From Trabulsiella odontotermitis (GTDB lineage: Bacteria > Pseudomonadota > Gammaproteobacteria > Enterobacterales > Enterobacteriaceae), in NCBI RefSeq assembly GCF_030053895.1, contig NZ_CP125781.1:4464001-4528000 (forward strand): DNA of 64,000 nucleotides, given 5' to 3'. Both the position numbers and the translations under genes were made by a program. Within the stretch, counting starts at the first letter, position 1, and each line of letters begins with the position of its first letter. This document shows, piece by piece, positions 22,342 through 32,244 of the stretch. A model generated the notes under the pieces. The model was not told the origin of the DNA. It searched no databases and saw only the letters and a list, made by a program, of their open reading frames with translations.

Positions 22342-23543
22342 TACCCGAAGATCGGCAGCATCAGATACAGCTTGATCACCAGTGCGTTGACAATATCAAT
22401 AAAGAACGCGCCCACCATCGGCACCACGAGGAATGCCATGTGCGACGGACCGAAGCGTTCGGTAATTGCCTGCATGTTGGCAATCGCCGTCGGCGTTGCG
22501 CCGAGACCAAACCCGCAGTGCCCCGCCGCCAGCACCGCCGCATCGTAGTTTTTGCCCATCATCCGCCAGGTGACGAACATCGCATACATCGCCATCGCCA
22601 GCGTCTGCACTACCAGAATCACCAGCATCGGCAGCGCCAGTGACGCCAGTTCCCACAGCTTCAGGCTCATCAACGCCATAGCGAGGAACAGCGACAGCGA
22701 GACGTTGCCCAGCACAGAAACCGCACGCTCGAACACGCGATAAAACCCCAGCAGCGCCAGACCGTTACTCAGGATCACGCCAATAAACAGCACGCAGACA
22801 AACACCGGCAGTTCAAACGCAGTACCCGCCAGCAGTTGCGCAACCACGCGACCCACGGTCAGGCAGATGGCAATCAGCGCGATGGTTTCGATCAGCACCA
22901 ACGAGGTGATGATGCGCCCCACATCCGGTTTCTCAAATGCGGTGGGAACTTCCTGATCATCCGGTGTGCCGTCAGGTGTTGACGAGTGTTTAACCAGATA
23001 GCGCGCCACCGGACCGCCAATCAGGCCGCCCAGCACCAGGCCGAATGTCGCACAGGCCATCGCGACTTCGGTAGCGTTGGCAAAACCGTAGCGTTCAACA
23101 AACAGTTTGCTCCACGCCGCCCCGGTGCCGTGGCCGCCCGACAGAGTGATCGACCCCGCCAGCAGCCCCATCAGCGGATCAAGCCCCAGCACTTTTGCCA
23201 TTCCGATGCCAATCGCGTTCTGCATCAACAGCAGGCCCACGACGACGATCAAAAACGTGCCGAGCACTTTTCCGCCCAGTCGCAGGCTGGCAAGGTTGGC
23301 GTTGAGGCCGATGGTGGCAAAGAACGCCAGCATCAACGGATCTTTCAGGCTCATATCGAAATCAATTTCGATATCCATGCTTTTTTTCAGCACCAGTAAC
23401 GCCAGTGCCGTTAACAGACCGCCCGCAACGGGTTCGGGAATAGTGTATTTTTTGAAAAGGGGAACCGTGTGGACCAGTTTGCGCCCCAGTAGCAACACCA
23501 GCGTGGCGGCCACGAGCGTCGATAAGGTATCGAGGTGAAACAT
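22341..23543 (-). CDS. gltS: Sodium/glutamate symporter GltS
   Basis: Inner-membrane Na+-dependent glutamate carrier (ESS family). 400 residues from MFHLDTLSTLVAATL, the family start; the longer open frame upstream was rejected. Hydrophobic throughout, with the two re-entrant signature segments SITLSGGHGTGAAW (about residue 145) and AAGHCGFGLGATPTAIANM (about 340). In E. coli its 3' end faces recG; here it faces glpK. Confidence 0.98.
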   Translation of the reverse strand: MFHLDTLSTLVAATLVLLLGRKLVHTVPLFKKYTIPEPVAGGLLTALALLVLKKSMDIEIDFDMSLKDPLMLAFFATIGLNANLASLRLGGKVLGTFLIVVVGLLLMQNAIGIGMAKVLGLDPLMGLLAGSITLSGGHGTGAAWSKLFVERYGFANATEVAMACATFGLVLGGLIGGPVARYLVKHSSTPDGTPDDQEVPTAFEKPDVGRIITSLVLIETIALIAICLTVGRVVAQLLAGTAFELPVFVCVLFIGVILSNGLALLGFYRVFERAVSVLGNVSLSLFLAMALMSLKLWELASLALPMLVILVVQTLAMAMYAMFVTWRMMGKNYDAAVLAAGHCGFGLGATPTAIANMQAITERFGPSHMAFLVVPMVGAFFIDIVNALVIKLYLMLPIFG

Positions 23544-23760
23544 AAAAAGCTCCTTATTAGCGCATGATCCATTCACACGCGATGTATTGTTCCTGTGCCG
23601 ATTAATCTCTTCATGAGGAATCAGGAGTCGAATTTTAATCAAAAAATGGGCGGAAATTACAGAAAAATGGTTATCAACAGGTCATTTCTACGGAAAAACC
23701 AACTTTAGTGAAATAAACTGGCAGTTTTACGCGATTGCGTAAATTATTCCGCCAGACGTG

Positions 23761-23772
23761 GCAAACGTTTGC
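23761..23772. promoter_or_regulatory. PurR-like operator upstream of xanP
   Basis: The palindrome GCAAACGTTTGC in context TG-GCAAACGTTTGC-TT fits the PurR consensus (A-N-GCAANCGNTTNCNT). It lies 55 bp upstream of the xanthine permease start. The purine-transport function makes PurR control plausible. This is inference from the site only. Confidence 0.6.
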
Positions 23773-23826
23773 TTTTGCCACGCAGTTCGATAAAATCCCC
23801 ACTTTTCCACCACGGGATTGCCTTAG

Positions 23827-25218
23827 ATGTCTGTTAACACCCTCGAGTCAGAAAGTGCGCAACCGGTTGCGCAGACTCAACCCAGCGAATTAATCTATCG
23901 CCTCGAAGATCGCCCGCCCCTGCCGCAAACGCTGTTCGCCGCGTTCCAGCATCTGCTGGCGATGTTTGTGGCGGTCATTACCCCGGCATTGCTGATCTGT
24001 CAGGCGCTGGGATTACCGGCTGAAGATACTCAGCACATTATCAGTATGTCGCTGTTCGCATCCGGTGTGGCATCCATCATTCAGATTAAGGCCTGGGGTC
24101 CGGTGGGTTCCGGGCTGCTCTCCATTCAGGGGACCAGCTTCAACTTTGTCGCGCCGCTGATCATGGGCGGTACGGCGTTAAAAACCGGCGGTGCCGATGT
24201 CCCGACCATGATGGCGGCGCTGTTCGGCACGCTGATGCTCGCCAGTTGTACCGAAATGGTACTGTCCCGCGTCCTGCATCTGGCGCGGCGCATCATTACG
24301 CCGCTGGTGTCGGGCGTGGTGGTGATGATTATCGGTCTGTCGCTGATTCAGGTCGGTCTGACCTCCATCGGCGGCGGCTACGCGGCGATGAACGACCACA
24401 CTTTCGGCGCGCCGAAAAACCTGCTGCTGGCCGGAATCGTGCTGGTGCTGATCATCATCCTGAACCGCCAGCGCAACCCGTACCTGCGCATTGCGTCGCT
24501 GGTCATCGCCATGGCGGCGGGATATCTGGCGGCGTGGGCGTTAGACATGTTGCCCGCGAATACCGCACCGACCAACAACGATTTGATCATGGTGCCAACG
24601 CCGCTCTATTACGGGCTGGGTATTGACTGGAACCTGCTGCTGCCGCTGATGCTGGTCTTTATGATCACCTCTCTGGAAACTATCGGCGATATCACCGCCA
24701 CTTCTGACGTCTCTGAGCAGCCCGTTTCCGGGGCGGTGTATATGAAGCGCCTGAAAGGCGGCGTGCTGGCGAACGGTCTGAATTCTTTTGTCTCGGCGGT
24801 GTTCAACACCTTCCCGAACTCCTGCTTCGGTCAGAACAACGGCGTGATCCAGTTGACCGGCGTCGCCAGCCGTTACGTCGGTTTCGTCGTGGCGCTGATG
24901 CTGATCCTGCTGGGCCTGTTCCCGGCGGTCAGCGGCTTCGTGCAGCACATTCCTGAGCCGGTACTGGGCGGCGCAACGCTGGTGATGTTCGGCACCATCG
25001 CCGCTTCCGGCGTGCGCATCGTCTCCCGCGAACCGCTGAACCGCCGCGCGATCCTGATTATCGCCCTGTCGCTGGCCGTTGGCCTGGGCGTCTCTCAGCA
25101 GCCGCTAATCCTGCAGTTTGCGCCGGACTGGCTGAAAAATCTGCTCTCCTCGGGTATCGCCGCAGGCGGTATCACCGCGATTGTTCTGAATCTGGTGTTC
25201 CCGCCAGAGAAAGCGTAA
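23827..25218 (+). CDS. xanP: Xanthine permease XanP
   Basis: NCS2/NAT-family proton-linked xanthine importer. 463 residues, as in E. coli, with about 12-14 membrane segments. Signature elements are GSGLLSIQGTSFNF (about residues 97-110), the FMITSLETIGDITATSD motif (about 280), and the NAT motif QNNGVIQLTGVASRYVG (about 337). Divergent from gltS. A PurR-like palindrome is upstream. Confidence 0.97.
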   Translation: MSVNTLESESAQPVAQTQPSELIYRLEDRPPLPQTLFAAFQHLLAMFVAVITPALLICQALGLPAEDTQHIISMSLFASGVASIIQIKAWGPVGSGLLSIQGTSFNFVAPLIMGGTALKTGGADVPTMMAALFGTLMLASCTEMVLSRVLHLARRIITPLVSGVVVMIIGLSLIQVGLTSIGGGYAAMNDHTFGAPKNLLLAGIVLVLIIILNRQRNPYLRIASLVIAMAAGYLAAWALDMLPANTAPTNNDLIMVPTPLYYGLGIDWNLLLPLMLVFMITSLETIGDITATSDVSEQPVSGAVYMKRLKGGVLANGLNSFVSAVFNTFPNSCFGQNNGVIQLTGVASRYVGFVVALMLILLGLFPAVSGFVQHIPEPVLGGATLVMFGTIAASGVRIVSREPLNRRAILIIALSLAVGLGVSQQPLILQFAPDWLKNLLSSGIAAGGITAIVLNLVFPPEKA

Positions 25219-25336
25219 TCCCCGCACGACAGCGGCCTGGCCGCTGTCGTGACATCGAAATACACGATTCCCTCCTTGAGCATTGCGCATAATTCGTGCA
25301 TAACACTCTTATGTGCACTTCTCAGGATGGAAGCCC

Positions 25337-27055
25337 ATGAAATTTATCGGGAAGCTGGTTCTCTGGCTGCTGATCGCCCTCCTGGTGGTGATCCTCGCCT
25401 TCTATTTTCTGCTCCAGACGCAGTGGGGCGCGCGACAGGTCAGCGGCTGGATCACTGACCACACCCGCTATCACCTCTCCTTCGATGCGATCGATCATCG
25501 CTTCTCGTCGCCTGCCCATATTTTGTTGAAAAACGTCACTTTCGGTCGCGATGACAAACCGGCAACGCTGGTCGCCAGAACGGTGGATATCGGCCTCAGC
25601 AGCCGCCAGCTCACCGACCCGCTGCACGCCGACACGATCCTGTTGCAGGACGGCACGCTGAATCTCTCGCCGTCAACAGCGCCGCTTCCCTTCGAGGCTG
25701 ACCGCCTGCAGCTCAGCAATATGGCGTTTAACAGTCCGCAAACGAACTGGGATCTGAGCGCCCAGCGCGTCACCGGCGGCGTCAGCCCGTGGTTGCCGGA
25801 AGCGGGCAACGTCTTAGGTAAGAAAGCGGCGATTCAGATGAGCGCCGGATCAATGACGCTCAACGGCGTTCCCGCCAGCAACGTGTTGATTCAGGGCGCT
25901 ATCGATCATGGTATTGTCACGCTCGATACCCTCGGTGCCGATATGGCGCGCGGGTCGCTGACCGGCAAAGCGCGCCGCGAGGCGGACGGCAGCTGGGTGA
26001 TTGATAACCTGCGACTGGACGAAATCCGCCTGCAAAGCGATAAATCGCTGACCGATTTTTTCGCGCCACTCACCACGGTGCCCTCACTGCAAATCGGTCG
26101 CATCGACGTAACTGACGCGCGCCTGCAGGGGCCGGACTGGGCGGTGACCGATCTGGACATGAGTTTGCGCAACCTGACGCTCAGCAACGGCGGCTGGCAG
26201 AGCCAGGACGGTAAACTGTCGATGAACGCCAGCGAGTTTATCTGGGGCAGCATCCATCTTTTCGATCCTATCCTCAACGGCGAATTTTCTCCGCAGGGCA
26301 TCGCGCTGCGCCAGTTCACTTCCCGCTGGGAAGGCGGCCTGTTGCGCACCTCCGGCAACTGGCTGCGCAGCGATAACGGGCTGGTACTGGACGATGTCGC
26401 GATTGCCGGTCTGGAATACACGTTGCCGAAAAACTGGAAACAGCTGTGGATGAAACCCATGCCGTCGTGGCTGAGCAATCTGACACTGAAAAAACTGAGC
26501 GCCAGCCGCAACCTGGTGATCGACATCGATCCCGCCTTCCCGTGGCAGATCACGTCACTGGACGGTTACGGCAGTAACCTGCAACTGCTGAAGGATCGCC
26601 AGTGGGGCGTGTGGAACGGCAACGCCACGCTGAACGGCGCGCTGGCGACGTTTAATCGCGTTGACGTGCGGCGCCCGTCGATGACGCTGACGGCCAACGC
26701 GTCGACGGTCAATATCAGCGAACTGAGCGCGTTTACCGAAAAAGGCATTCTGGAAGCGACGGCGACGGTTTCGCAGCTCCCGCAACGGCAGGTCAACGTG
26801 AGCCTGAACGGACGCGGGGTGCCGCTGAATGTATTGCAGCCGTGGGGCTGGCCTGCGCTGCCGATCACCGGCGACGGCAATCTCCAGCTCACCGCCAGCG
26901 GCAGTGTGCAGGCCACCGCGCCGCTGAAACCCACTGTCAGCGGCCAGCTTAGCGCAGAGAATATGAACCACCAGAAAGTCAGCCAGGCGATGCATGGCGG
27001 CGAAATCACCACCGCCGCGCCTCAGCCTGCACCTGAAACACCCGCCACACCATAA
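25337..27055 (+). CDS. yicH: AsmA-family protein YicH
   Basis: 572 residues. One N-terminal membrane anchor (residues 5-26, LVLWLLIALLVVILAFYFLL) is followed by a large periplasmic AsmA/TamB-type beta domain, ending in a proline-rich tail. AsmA-family members are implicated in phospholipid movement to the outer membrane, but the specific role of YicH is not established. I chose MKFIGKL (25337), which follows AGGATGGAAGC. Same direction as xanP. Confidence 0.93.
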   Translation: MKFIGKLVLWLLIALLVVILAFYFLLQTQWGARQVSGWITDHTRYHLSFDAIDHRFSSPAHILLKNVTFGRDDKPATLVARTVDIGLSSRQLTDPLHADTILLQDGTLNLSPSTAPLPFEADRLQLSNMAFNSPQTNWDLSAQRVTGGVSPWLPEAGNVLGKKAAIQMSAGSMTLNGVPASNVLIQGAIDHGIVTLDTLGADMARGSLTGKARREADGSWVIDNLRLDEIRLQSDKSLTDFFAPLTTVPSLQIGRIDVTDARLQGPDWAVTDLDMSLRNLTLSNGGWQSQDGKLSMNASEFIWGSIHLFDPILNGEFSPQGIALRQFTSRWEGGLLRTSGNWLRSDNGLVLDDVAIAGLEYTLPKNWKQLWMKPMPSWLSNLTLKKLSASRNLVIDIDPAFPWQITSLDGYGSNLQLLKDRQWGVWNGNATLNGALATFNRVDVRRPSMTLTANASTVNISELSAFTEKGILEATATVSQLPQRQVNVSLNGRGVPLNVLQPWGWPALPITGDGNLQLTASGSVQATAPLKPTVSGQLSAENMNHQKVSQAMHGGEITTAAPQPAPETPATP

Positions 27056-27060
27056 TCTCC

Positions 27061-27086
27061 CGCCCCTGACGATTGTCAGGGGCTCC
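27061..27086 (+). terminator. Probable terminator after yicH
   Basis: CCCCTGAC, GATT, GTCAGGGG followed by CTCCTTT. A strong stem with a weak T-run, 6 bp after the yicH stop. Confidence 0.65.
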
Positions 27087-27230
27087 TTTCCGCGAAACCT
27101 GTTCGCATTTTGTGACTGTTTGTACCTATTTCTCGCAACAGGTTCCGGTTCGCCTGCGTAGTTGATATAACACCTTAACTGGAAGAGCACGTAATAAATA
27201 AAAATTCCCTTTAAAAAAGGTACAACTACT

Positions 27231-28802
27231 ATGTCTGGGATACGTCAACGTATTCTGGAGAACATGCAAAAATTCTCCAGAGCCATGATCGGCGCAGTCT
27301 TGTTTTTACCTGTTATTGGTTTAATTCTGGCATTGAGTTCGATATTAACGAACCCGACGCTTATTTCAGAAACGAATTTTTTACATCAAATCGGCCAGTT
27401 GTTGGGGGACACGTTCTGGCCGTTATTTGGTAATTTAGGATTATTGTTTTGCGTGGGAATTAGTTACGGTTTAGCGAAGGATAAAAAAACAGAAGTCGCC
27501 CTGGTTGCGGTGATGTGTTTTATTATGTTCCTCGGCGCTAACCACTCCTGGCTGGAATATACCCACGGTATCGCCGAAAAAATTAATGGCGAATATTACG
27601 GTACCGGGCAAACACAAATTCTGGGATTTGTGGTCGTCGATATGGGCGTATTCCTCGGTATTATTCTTGGCTGCACCATTGCCTGGGTACATAACAAAGT
27701 CACCGGCATCGAACTGCCCGGCGCACTGTCCATGTACGGCGGCGCGAAGCTGACGCTGATTGCCATGACCCCGGTGATCATCCTCTACGCCATGGCCTTT
27801 ACGTGGATCTGGCCGTTCATTACTCACGGTATTGCCGCGTTAACCGGCTTTATGAAAAACGCCGGCGTGGCGGGGGTATTCGTCTACGGCTTCTTCGAAA
27901 AATTCCTCATTCCCACCGGGCTGCATCATTTCGTCTGGTCGCCGTTCCAGCTCACGCAGATTGGCGGCACGCTGAGCGTTGACGGACAAACGGTCTCCGG
28001 GACGCAGGCGATTTTCCTCGCCTATATGCGCCACCCGGATCTGACGCCGGTGATGAACGAAGCGCTGCGTTTCTCGCAGCAGGGCATGACCACCATCTTC
28101 GGTCTGGCGGGTGCGGCACTGGCGTTCTATCACACCGCGAAACCGGAGAAAAAAATGCTGGCGAAGGCCATTCTATTGCCTGCCATCATTACCTCGATGC
28201 TGACCGGGATCACGGAGCCGATTGAGTTTACGTTCCTGTTTATTTCGCCGCTGTTGTGGGTGATCCACGCGACGCTGACGGCGGCATCACAGGCAATTTG
28301 CGATATTTTCACCGTTCGCCCCTGGGGTGCGTCGGGCTTAATTGAATTCCTGATCTATAACCTGCCACTGCCCGTTTCCTTAACCCGCTGGCCGATGTAC
28401 GTGGTGATTGGTATCGGTCAGTTCGCGGCGTATTACCTTATTTTCCGAACCCTGGTTGTCAAACTGAAACTGAAAACGCCAGGCCGTGAAGATGACGACG
28501 ACGTGAAGTTATACAGCAAAGAAGATTACCGGCAGAAAATTAAACAGAACGCGCAAACCAGTAATACCACCACCGATGAAATTATCCGTGGGCTGGGCGG
28601 TAAAGAAAATATTATCTCCATCGACAACTGTTTTACCCGCTTACGGGTGGCGGTACATAACCCCGATATTGTTGACGATGCAGTTTTGAAAAGTACCGGC
28701 GCAAATGGCGTGGTGCATAACCGAAATGAAGTACAAGTTATTTATGGCGTCAGGGTTGGGCAAGTTCGCTCCAGCGTTGACACCTGGCTGGCAAATAATT
28801 AA
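27231..28802 (+). CDS. PTS glycoside-specific EIICB (alpha-glucoside type)
   Basis: Membrane permease of the glucose-family PTS, resembling GlvC, AglA and MalX in its IIC segment (MQKFSRAMIGAVLFLPVIGL). IIC covers about residues 1-420 with about ten membrane segments and the TGITEPIEFTFLF motif. IIB follows, with phosphorylated Cys467 in DNCFTRLRV. There is no IIA domain, so phosphate must come from another IIA such as Crr. It lies 12 bp before a GH4 hydrolase gene, together forming an uptake-cleavage operon. The substrate is probably an alpha-glucoside; a beta-glucoside cannot be excluded. Confidence 0.88.
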   Translation: MSGIRQRILENMQKFSRAMIGAVLFLPVIGLILALSSILTNPTLISETNFLHQIGQLLGDTFWPLFGNLGLLFCVGISYGLAKDKKTEVALVAVMCFIMFLGANHSWLEYTHGIAEKINGEYYGTGQTQILGFVVVDMGVFLGIILGCTIAWVHNKVTGIELPGALSMYGGAKLTLIAMTPVIILYAMAFTWIWPFITHGIAALTGFMKNAGVAGVFVYGFFEKFLIPTGLHHFVWSPFQLTQIGGTLSVDGQTVSGTQAIFLAYMRHPDLTPVMNEALRFSQQGMTTIFGLAGAALAFYHTAKPEKKMLAKAILLPAIITSMLTGITEPIEFTFLFISPLLWVIHATLTAASQAICDIFTVRPWGASGLIEFLIYNLPLPVSLTRWPMYVVIGIGQFAAYYLIFRTLVVKLKLKTPGREDDDDVKLYSKEDYRQKIKQNAQTSNTTTDEIIRGLGGKENIISIDNCFTRLRVAVHNPDIVDDAVLKSTGANGVVHNRNEVQVIYGVRVGQVRSSVDTWLANN

Positions 28803-28814
28803 GTGGGAGACGTT

Positions 28815-30191
28815 ATGAAATTAACCGTAATAGGTGGCGGCGGTGTCCGTTCAGCATTCCTGGCGAAATCGCTGGCGTACAATGCGCATCGCATCGGCTT
28901 ACAGGAGGTGGTTTTTCTCGACAGTTCTGCGGAAAATCTGACGCTATTCGGTGAAATCGCGCGCTATGTATTTAATACCATTCGTCCGGATATCCATTTT
29001 TCCCTGACGACCGATCCCGTTGCGGCGCTGAAAAGCGCCAATTACGTGATTACCACGCTGCGCGTCGGCGGTGATGCAAGCCGCATCCGTGATGAACGCA
29101 TCGCCCTTGAACACAACACGCTGGGTCAGGAAACCACCGGCGCGGGCGGTTTCGCCATGGCGATGCGCTCCATACCGGCCATTCTGAATTACTGCCGGTT
29201 GATTGAAGAGCATGCTGCCAAAGACGCCATTCTGTTTAACTTCACCAACCCATCAGGGCTGGTGACGGAAGCGATCATCAAGTCTGGCTTCAAACGCCGG
29301 GTGTACGGGATCTGCGATGCGCCGTCAGAACTCATTCGCGAACTGCCGTCAATTCTGGGCTGCAACCCGCAGGATCTGAAAGTCGAGTGCTACGGACTGA
29401 ACCATTTTTCCTGGTTTACCCATTTCACCGTGCAGGGCGAAGACGTCACCGACCGGTTAATCAATAACCCTGACTTGTACCTTAAAACTGCCATGCAGTA
29501 CTTCTCGCCGGAGCTGGTACAGCTTTGCGACAAGCAGTTGCTGAATGAATATCTCTATTACTACTACTATCGGGAAGTGGCGCTGAAAGCGATTCAGGAC
29601 GCGCCGGAAACCCGTGGCGAGCAAATCGCCAGCATCAACCAGGATATGCGCCAGGAGCTGGCTGGCGTCAACGTACGGGAAAACCCGGAAGCGGCGTTTG
29701 ATATCTGGATGAAACACTATCTGCGCCGTGAAAACAGCTACATGCAGAGCGAGTCGCATCAGGAAAAATTCAACACCCGCGAGCCGCTGACGCTACAGCA
29801 GTTTATTGAAGAGCCGGATACTGGCGGGTACGCGGGCGTGGCGCTTGATATTCTCGAGGCGGTCAACAGCACGACCACAAAACGTATCGTGGTCTCGCTC
29901 GCCAACAACGGCACGCTGGATTTCCTGCAACCGGACGATGTGATTGAAATCAGCTGCGATCTCAGTCGAACGGGCCTGAAACCCGTCACGCCGAAGCACG
30001 TCCCGACCGCGCAGAAAAACATGATTTCCTGCGTCAAAGAGTACGAGCGTCTGGCGGTGGCGGCGATCCTCAACCGCGACCGTGAACTGGCGGTGCGCGC
30101 GTTAATGGCGCATCCGTTGGTGGGTTCATGGTCACTGGCGCAAAAACTGGTGACGGCGTATCTCGACGATACGCACTGCAAGGACTGGTAA
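28815..30191 (+). CDS. GH4 family 6-phospho-glycosidase
   Basis: NAD+- and Mn2+-dependent hydrolase for 6-phospho-glycosides delivered by the PTS. About 458 residues from MKLTVIGGGGVRS; GGGAG lies just before this ATG, which I prefer to the GTG four codons upstream. The Rossmann motif GGGGVRS is at residues 6-12. The GH4 metal-site motifs are GICDAPSELI (Cys, about residue 171) and GLNHFSWF (His, about 199). GH4 members split alpha or beta linkages, so the specificity is uncertain. This pair is inserted between yicH and yicI compared with E. coli. Confidence 0.88.
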   Translation: MKLTVIGGGGVRSAFLAKSLAYNAHRIGLQEVVFLDSSAENLTLFGEIARYVFNTIRPDIHFSLTTDPVAALKSANYVITTLRVGGDASRIRDERIALEHNTLGQETTGAGGFAMAMRSIPAILNYCRLIEEHAAKDAILFNFTNPSGLVTEAIIKSGFKRRVYGICDAPSELIRELPSILGCNPQDLKVECYGLNHFSWFTHFTVQGEDVTDRLINNPDLYLKTAMQYFSPELVQLCDKQLLNEYLYYYYYREVALKAIQDAPETRGEQIASINQDMRQELAGVNVRENPEAAFDIWMKHYLRRENSYMQSESHQEKFNTREPLTLQQFIEEPDTGGYAGVALDILEAVNSTTTKRIVVSLANNGTLDFLQPDDVIEISCDLSRTGLKPVTPKHVPTAQKNMISCVKEYERLAVAAILNRDRELAVRALMAHPLVGSWSLAQKLVTAYLDDTHCKDW

Positions 30192-30195
30192 GGAT

Positions 30196-30936
30196 TTACT
30201 CGGGGGTATCGATGGATGCCCCCGACGCGGTCTGCCTGAACCAGAGTTTAAGCAAATGCTCAAAGCCTAAAATGCAGTAGCCGAAGAACGGGTTGCTCCA
30301 GTAAATATCGTCATCGTATTTTTGCGGGTCGTGAATAATAAAGGAGGTATCTGCCGCCTGGGCTAAGGGGCTTTGATAATCACCGGTAAAGCAAATGAGA
30401 TCGATGTCTTTGCCTTCCAGTGCCTTAACCCAATTTAATGCGGAGCTACTACGACCGGATTTAGACACGATCCAAATCGCATCAAATTTCGTTGCCGTTT
30501 TTTGTTCAAGTATTTCATAGTCTGGCCACAACGCCAGACTGGCATTAACGCCAATCACCAGGAACTTATTATAAATATATTGCGCAATCAGCTGTGAAAA
30601 CCCGCTGCCGTGGATCAGAATGCGATGATGCTGTAATCCACTGAGCAGCGGGGTCAGTTGCTCTGCGGGCTGAATCTTCATGAAATCAACGTCGTTGGTG
30701 ACATCCAGCTTGGGCATCGTGATATTAAATTTAATGAAATAGACCAGCTCCAGCCAGCCGCTGAATTTCAGTTTTTTCGCCAGACGCACCAGTGAAGAAG
30801 GATTACTGTAACAACGTTCAGCGACGGCACGAATTCCGTCACGAATACATTGTTCCGGATCGTTCTGAATTGTCCGCAAAACGGTTATTTCGGTTTTGCT
30901 CAGTTTCACATCGCGAAAAATATTTTCCAGTTCCAT
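30196..30936 (-). CDS. RpiR-family transcriptional regulator
   Basis: 246 residues from MELENIFRDVKL; GGGGGTGTTGC precedes this ATG, and longer upstream frames are not supported. An N-terminal RpiR-type HTH (about residues 1-75, with ERCYSNPSSLVRLAKKL) is followed by a SIS sugar-phosphate-binding domain (about 100-235, with ILIHGSGFSQLIAQYIYNKF). Placed convergently after the GH4 gene and divergently from the MFS gene, so it very likely controls this glycoside locus with a phosphosugar effector. Confidence 0.88.
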   Translation of the reverse strand: MELENIFRDVKLSKTEITVLRTIQNDPEQCIRDGIRAVAERCYSNPSSLVRLAKKLKFSGWLELVYFIKFNITMPKLDVTNDVDFMKIQPAEQLTPLLSGLQHHRILIHGSGFSQLIAQYIYNKFLVIGVNASLALWPDYEILEQKTATKFDAIWIVSKSGRSSSALNWVKALEGKDIDLICFTGDYQSPLAQAADTSFIIHDPQKYDDDIYWSNPFFGYCILGFEHLLKLWFRQTASGASIDTPE

Positions 30937-31024
30937 GCAACACCCCCGAATAATGAAAAAGGACTGTAACAGACATGTGGATTTCAGTATGCGTATTCTT
31001 TCACTTTTCCGGAATAATAATGCT

Positions 31025-32224
31025 ATGAAAAGGAATTTGTCTTTACTGGCGATGGTGTTTTTCTTATGGGGGAATATTACCGCCATTAACAGCACCATCA
31101 TCCTTTTCTTTTATCATTACTTCCAGATTAGCTGGCAGCAGGCGATGCTCATCACCGTCCTGTTTTATATCGCCCCGTTTATCAGTTGCCTTCCCTGCTC
31201 CGTGCTGATTGCCCACTGGGGATACCGGCGCGTGCTGCAATTTTCATTACTGTTGAGCACCGCAGGCTGCCTGTTGCTCGCGGCGGCGATCAGCATGAAC
31301 ACGTTTTACGGATCACTGCCAGGAATGTTCATTGTCGCAACGGGCGTGGCCGCCATGCAGGTGGTCGCTAACCCGTATCTGTCGTTGCTCAGCCCGGCTG
31401 ACCGGCGGGTGAGTAACCTGAGCCTCGCCTCAGCGGTCAATTCACTGGGCACCACGCTGGCGCCAGTGTTTCTTGCGCTGCTGTTGAAGCTGTACCCCGC
31501 CGATCCTTACCTTCACCAGGAGCCGGTCAGCGGATTATGGTTCATGCTGGCGCTGGCCTCGATCGCGTTGCTCATCGGCAGCGTCATTATTCGCCTGCCG
31601 GATGTCCCCCGCCCACCGCTGGCAGCGCTGCGTTTCACCAGCCTTCGCCAGCAACCGCAGCCGATGCTGAGCATCGCCGCCATTTTTATTTACGTCGGCG
31701 TGGAAGTGGCGATTGCGACGAGCCTCGTCCAGTACCTGACCCTCTCCGCTGGCTGGTCGCCGGAAACTGCCATGTCGCTGGTTTCGCTCTACTGGGGCGG
31801 CGCGCTGGTCGGGCGACTGCTGTTTGGTCTGTTCGCCAGTAACGCCCATAACGCCGCCGTGTTTCGAACCGCTACCCTGCTGGGTGTGTTGCTGGTTGCG
31901 CTGGCGACAGGACTCAATAATGCCGCTGGCGGGTGGCTGTTATTACTTACCGGCCTCGGCAATTCGGTGATGTACCCGATTATCTTTGGTCATACGCTCA
32001 GCCAGTATCCGCAACAGGCAAACCTGCTGGCGGCCGCGATGGTCATGGCAGGCATTGGCGGAGCCATCATTCCCTGGATGCAGGCAATGCTCATTGATAA
32101 CGTCAGCCTTCACCTGAGCTTTCTGCTGCCGATGGCGCTCTATGCACTGCTCGCGGTGTGGGGCAGGATTGCCTTTGCCAAGGAGAAAAAAAGCGTTGCG
32201 CCTGATCGCTGCCCTCTCCCCTGA
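31025..32224 (+). CDS. MFS sugar permease of the FucP/FHS type
   Basis: About 399 residues from MKRNLSLLAMVFFLWGN, with 12 predicted membrane segments. The region WGNITAINSTIILFFYHYFQ resembles the fucose/galactose-glucose (FHS) branch, as does the NPYLSLLSP motif near residue 117. Divergent from the RpiR gene with an 88-bp gap, likely the shared promoter region. It may import a free sugar of the same pathway. Ends in a GGAGAGGG hairpin. The start is uncertain: a longer frame begins at 30896. Confidence 0.8.
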   Translation: MKRNLSLLAMVFFLWGNITAINSTIILFFYHYFQISWQQAMLITVLFYIAPFISCLPCSVLIAHWGYRRVLQFSLLLSTAGCLLLAAAISMNTFYGSLPGMFIVATGVAAMQVVANPYLSLLSPADRRVSNLSLASAVNSLGTTLAPVFLALLLKLYPADPYLHQEPVSGLWFMLALASIALLIGSVIIRLPDVPRPPLAALRFTSLRQQPQPMLSIAAIFIYVGVEVAIATSLVQYLTLSAGWSPETAMSLVSLYWGGALVGRLLFGLFASNAHNAAVFRTATLLGVLLVALATGLNNAAGGWLLLLTGLGNSVMYPIIFGHTLSQYPQQANLLAAAMVMAGIGGAIIPWMQAMLIDNVSLHLSFLLPMALYALLAVWGRIAFAKEKKSVAPDRCPLP

Positions 32225-32233
32225 AGGAGAGGG
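32211..32233. other. Intergenic hairpin of GAGAGGG type
   Basis: GCCCTCTCC, CCTGA, GGAGAGGGC spans the MFS stop and the gap to convergent yicI. Similar arms occur at 19190-19212 and 62367-62388. Probably terminator-like. Confidence 0.55.
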
Positions 32234-32244
32234 CATCAGCACCG

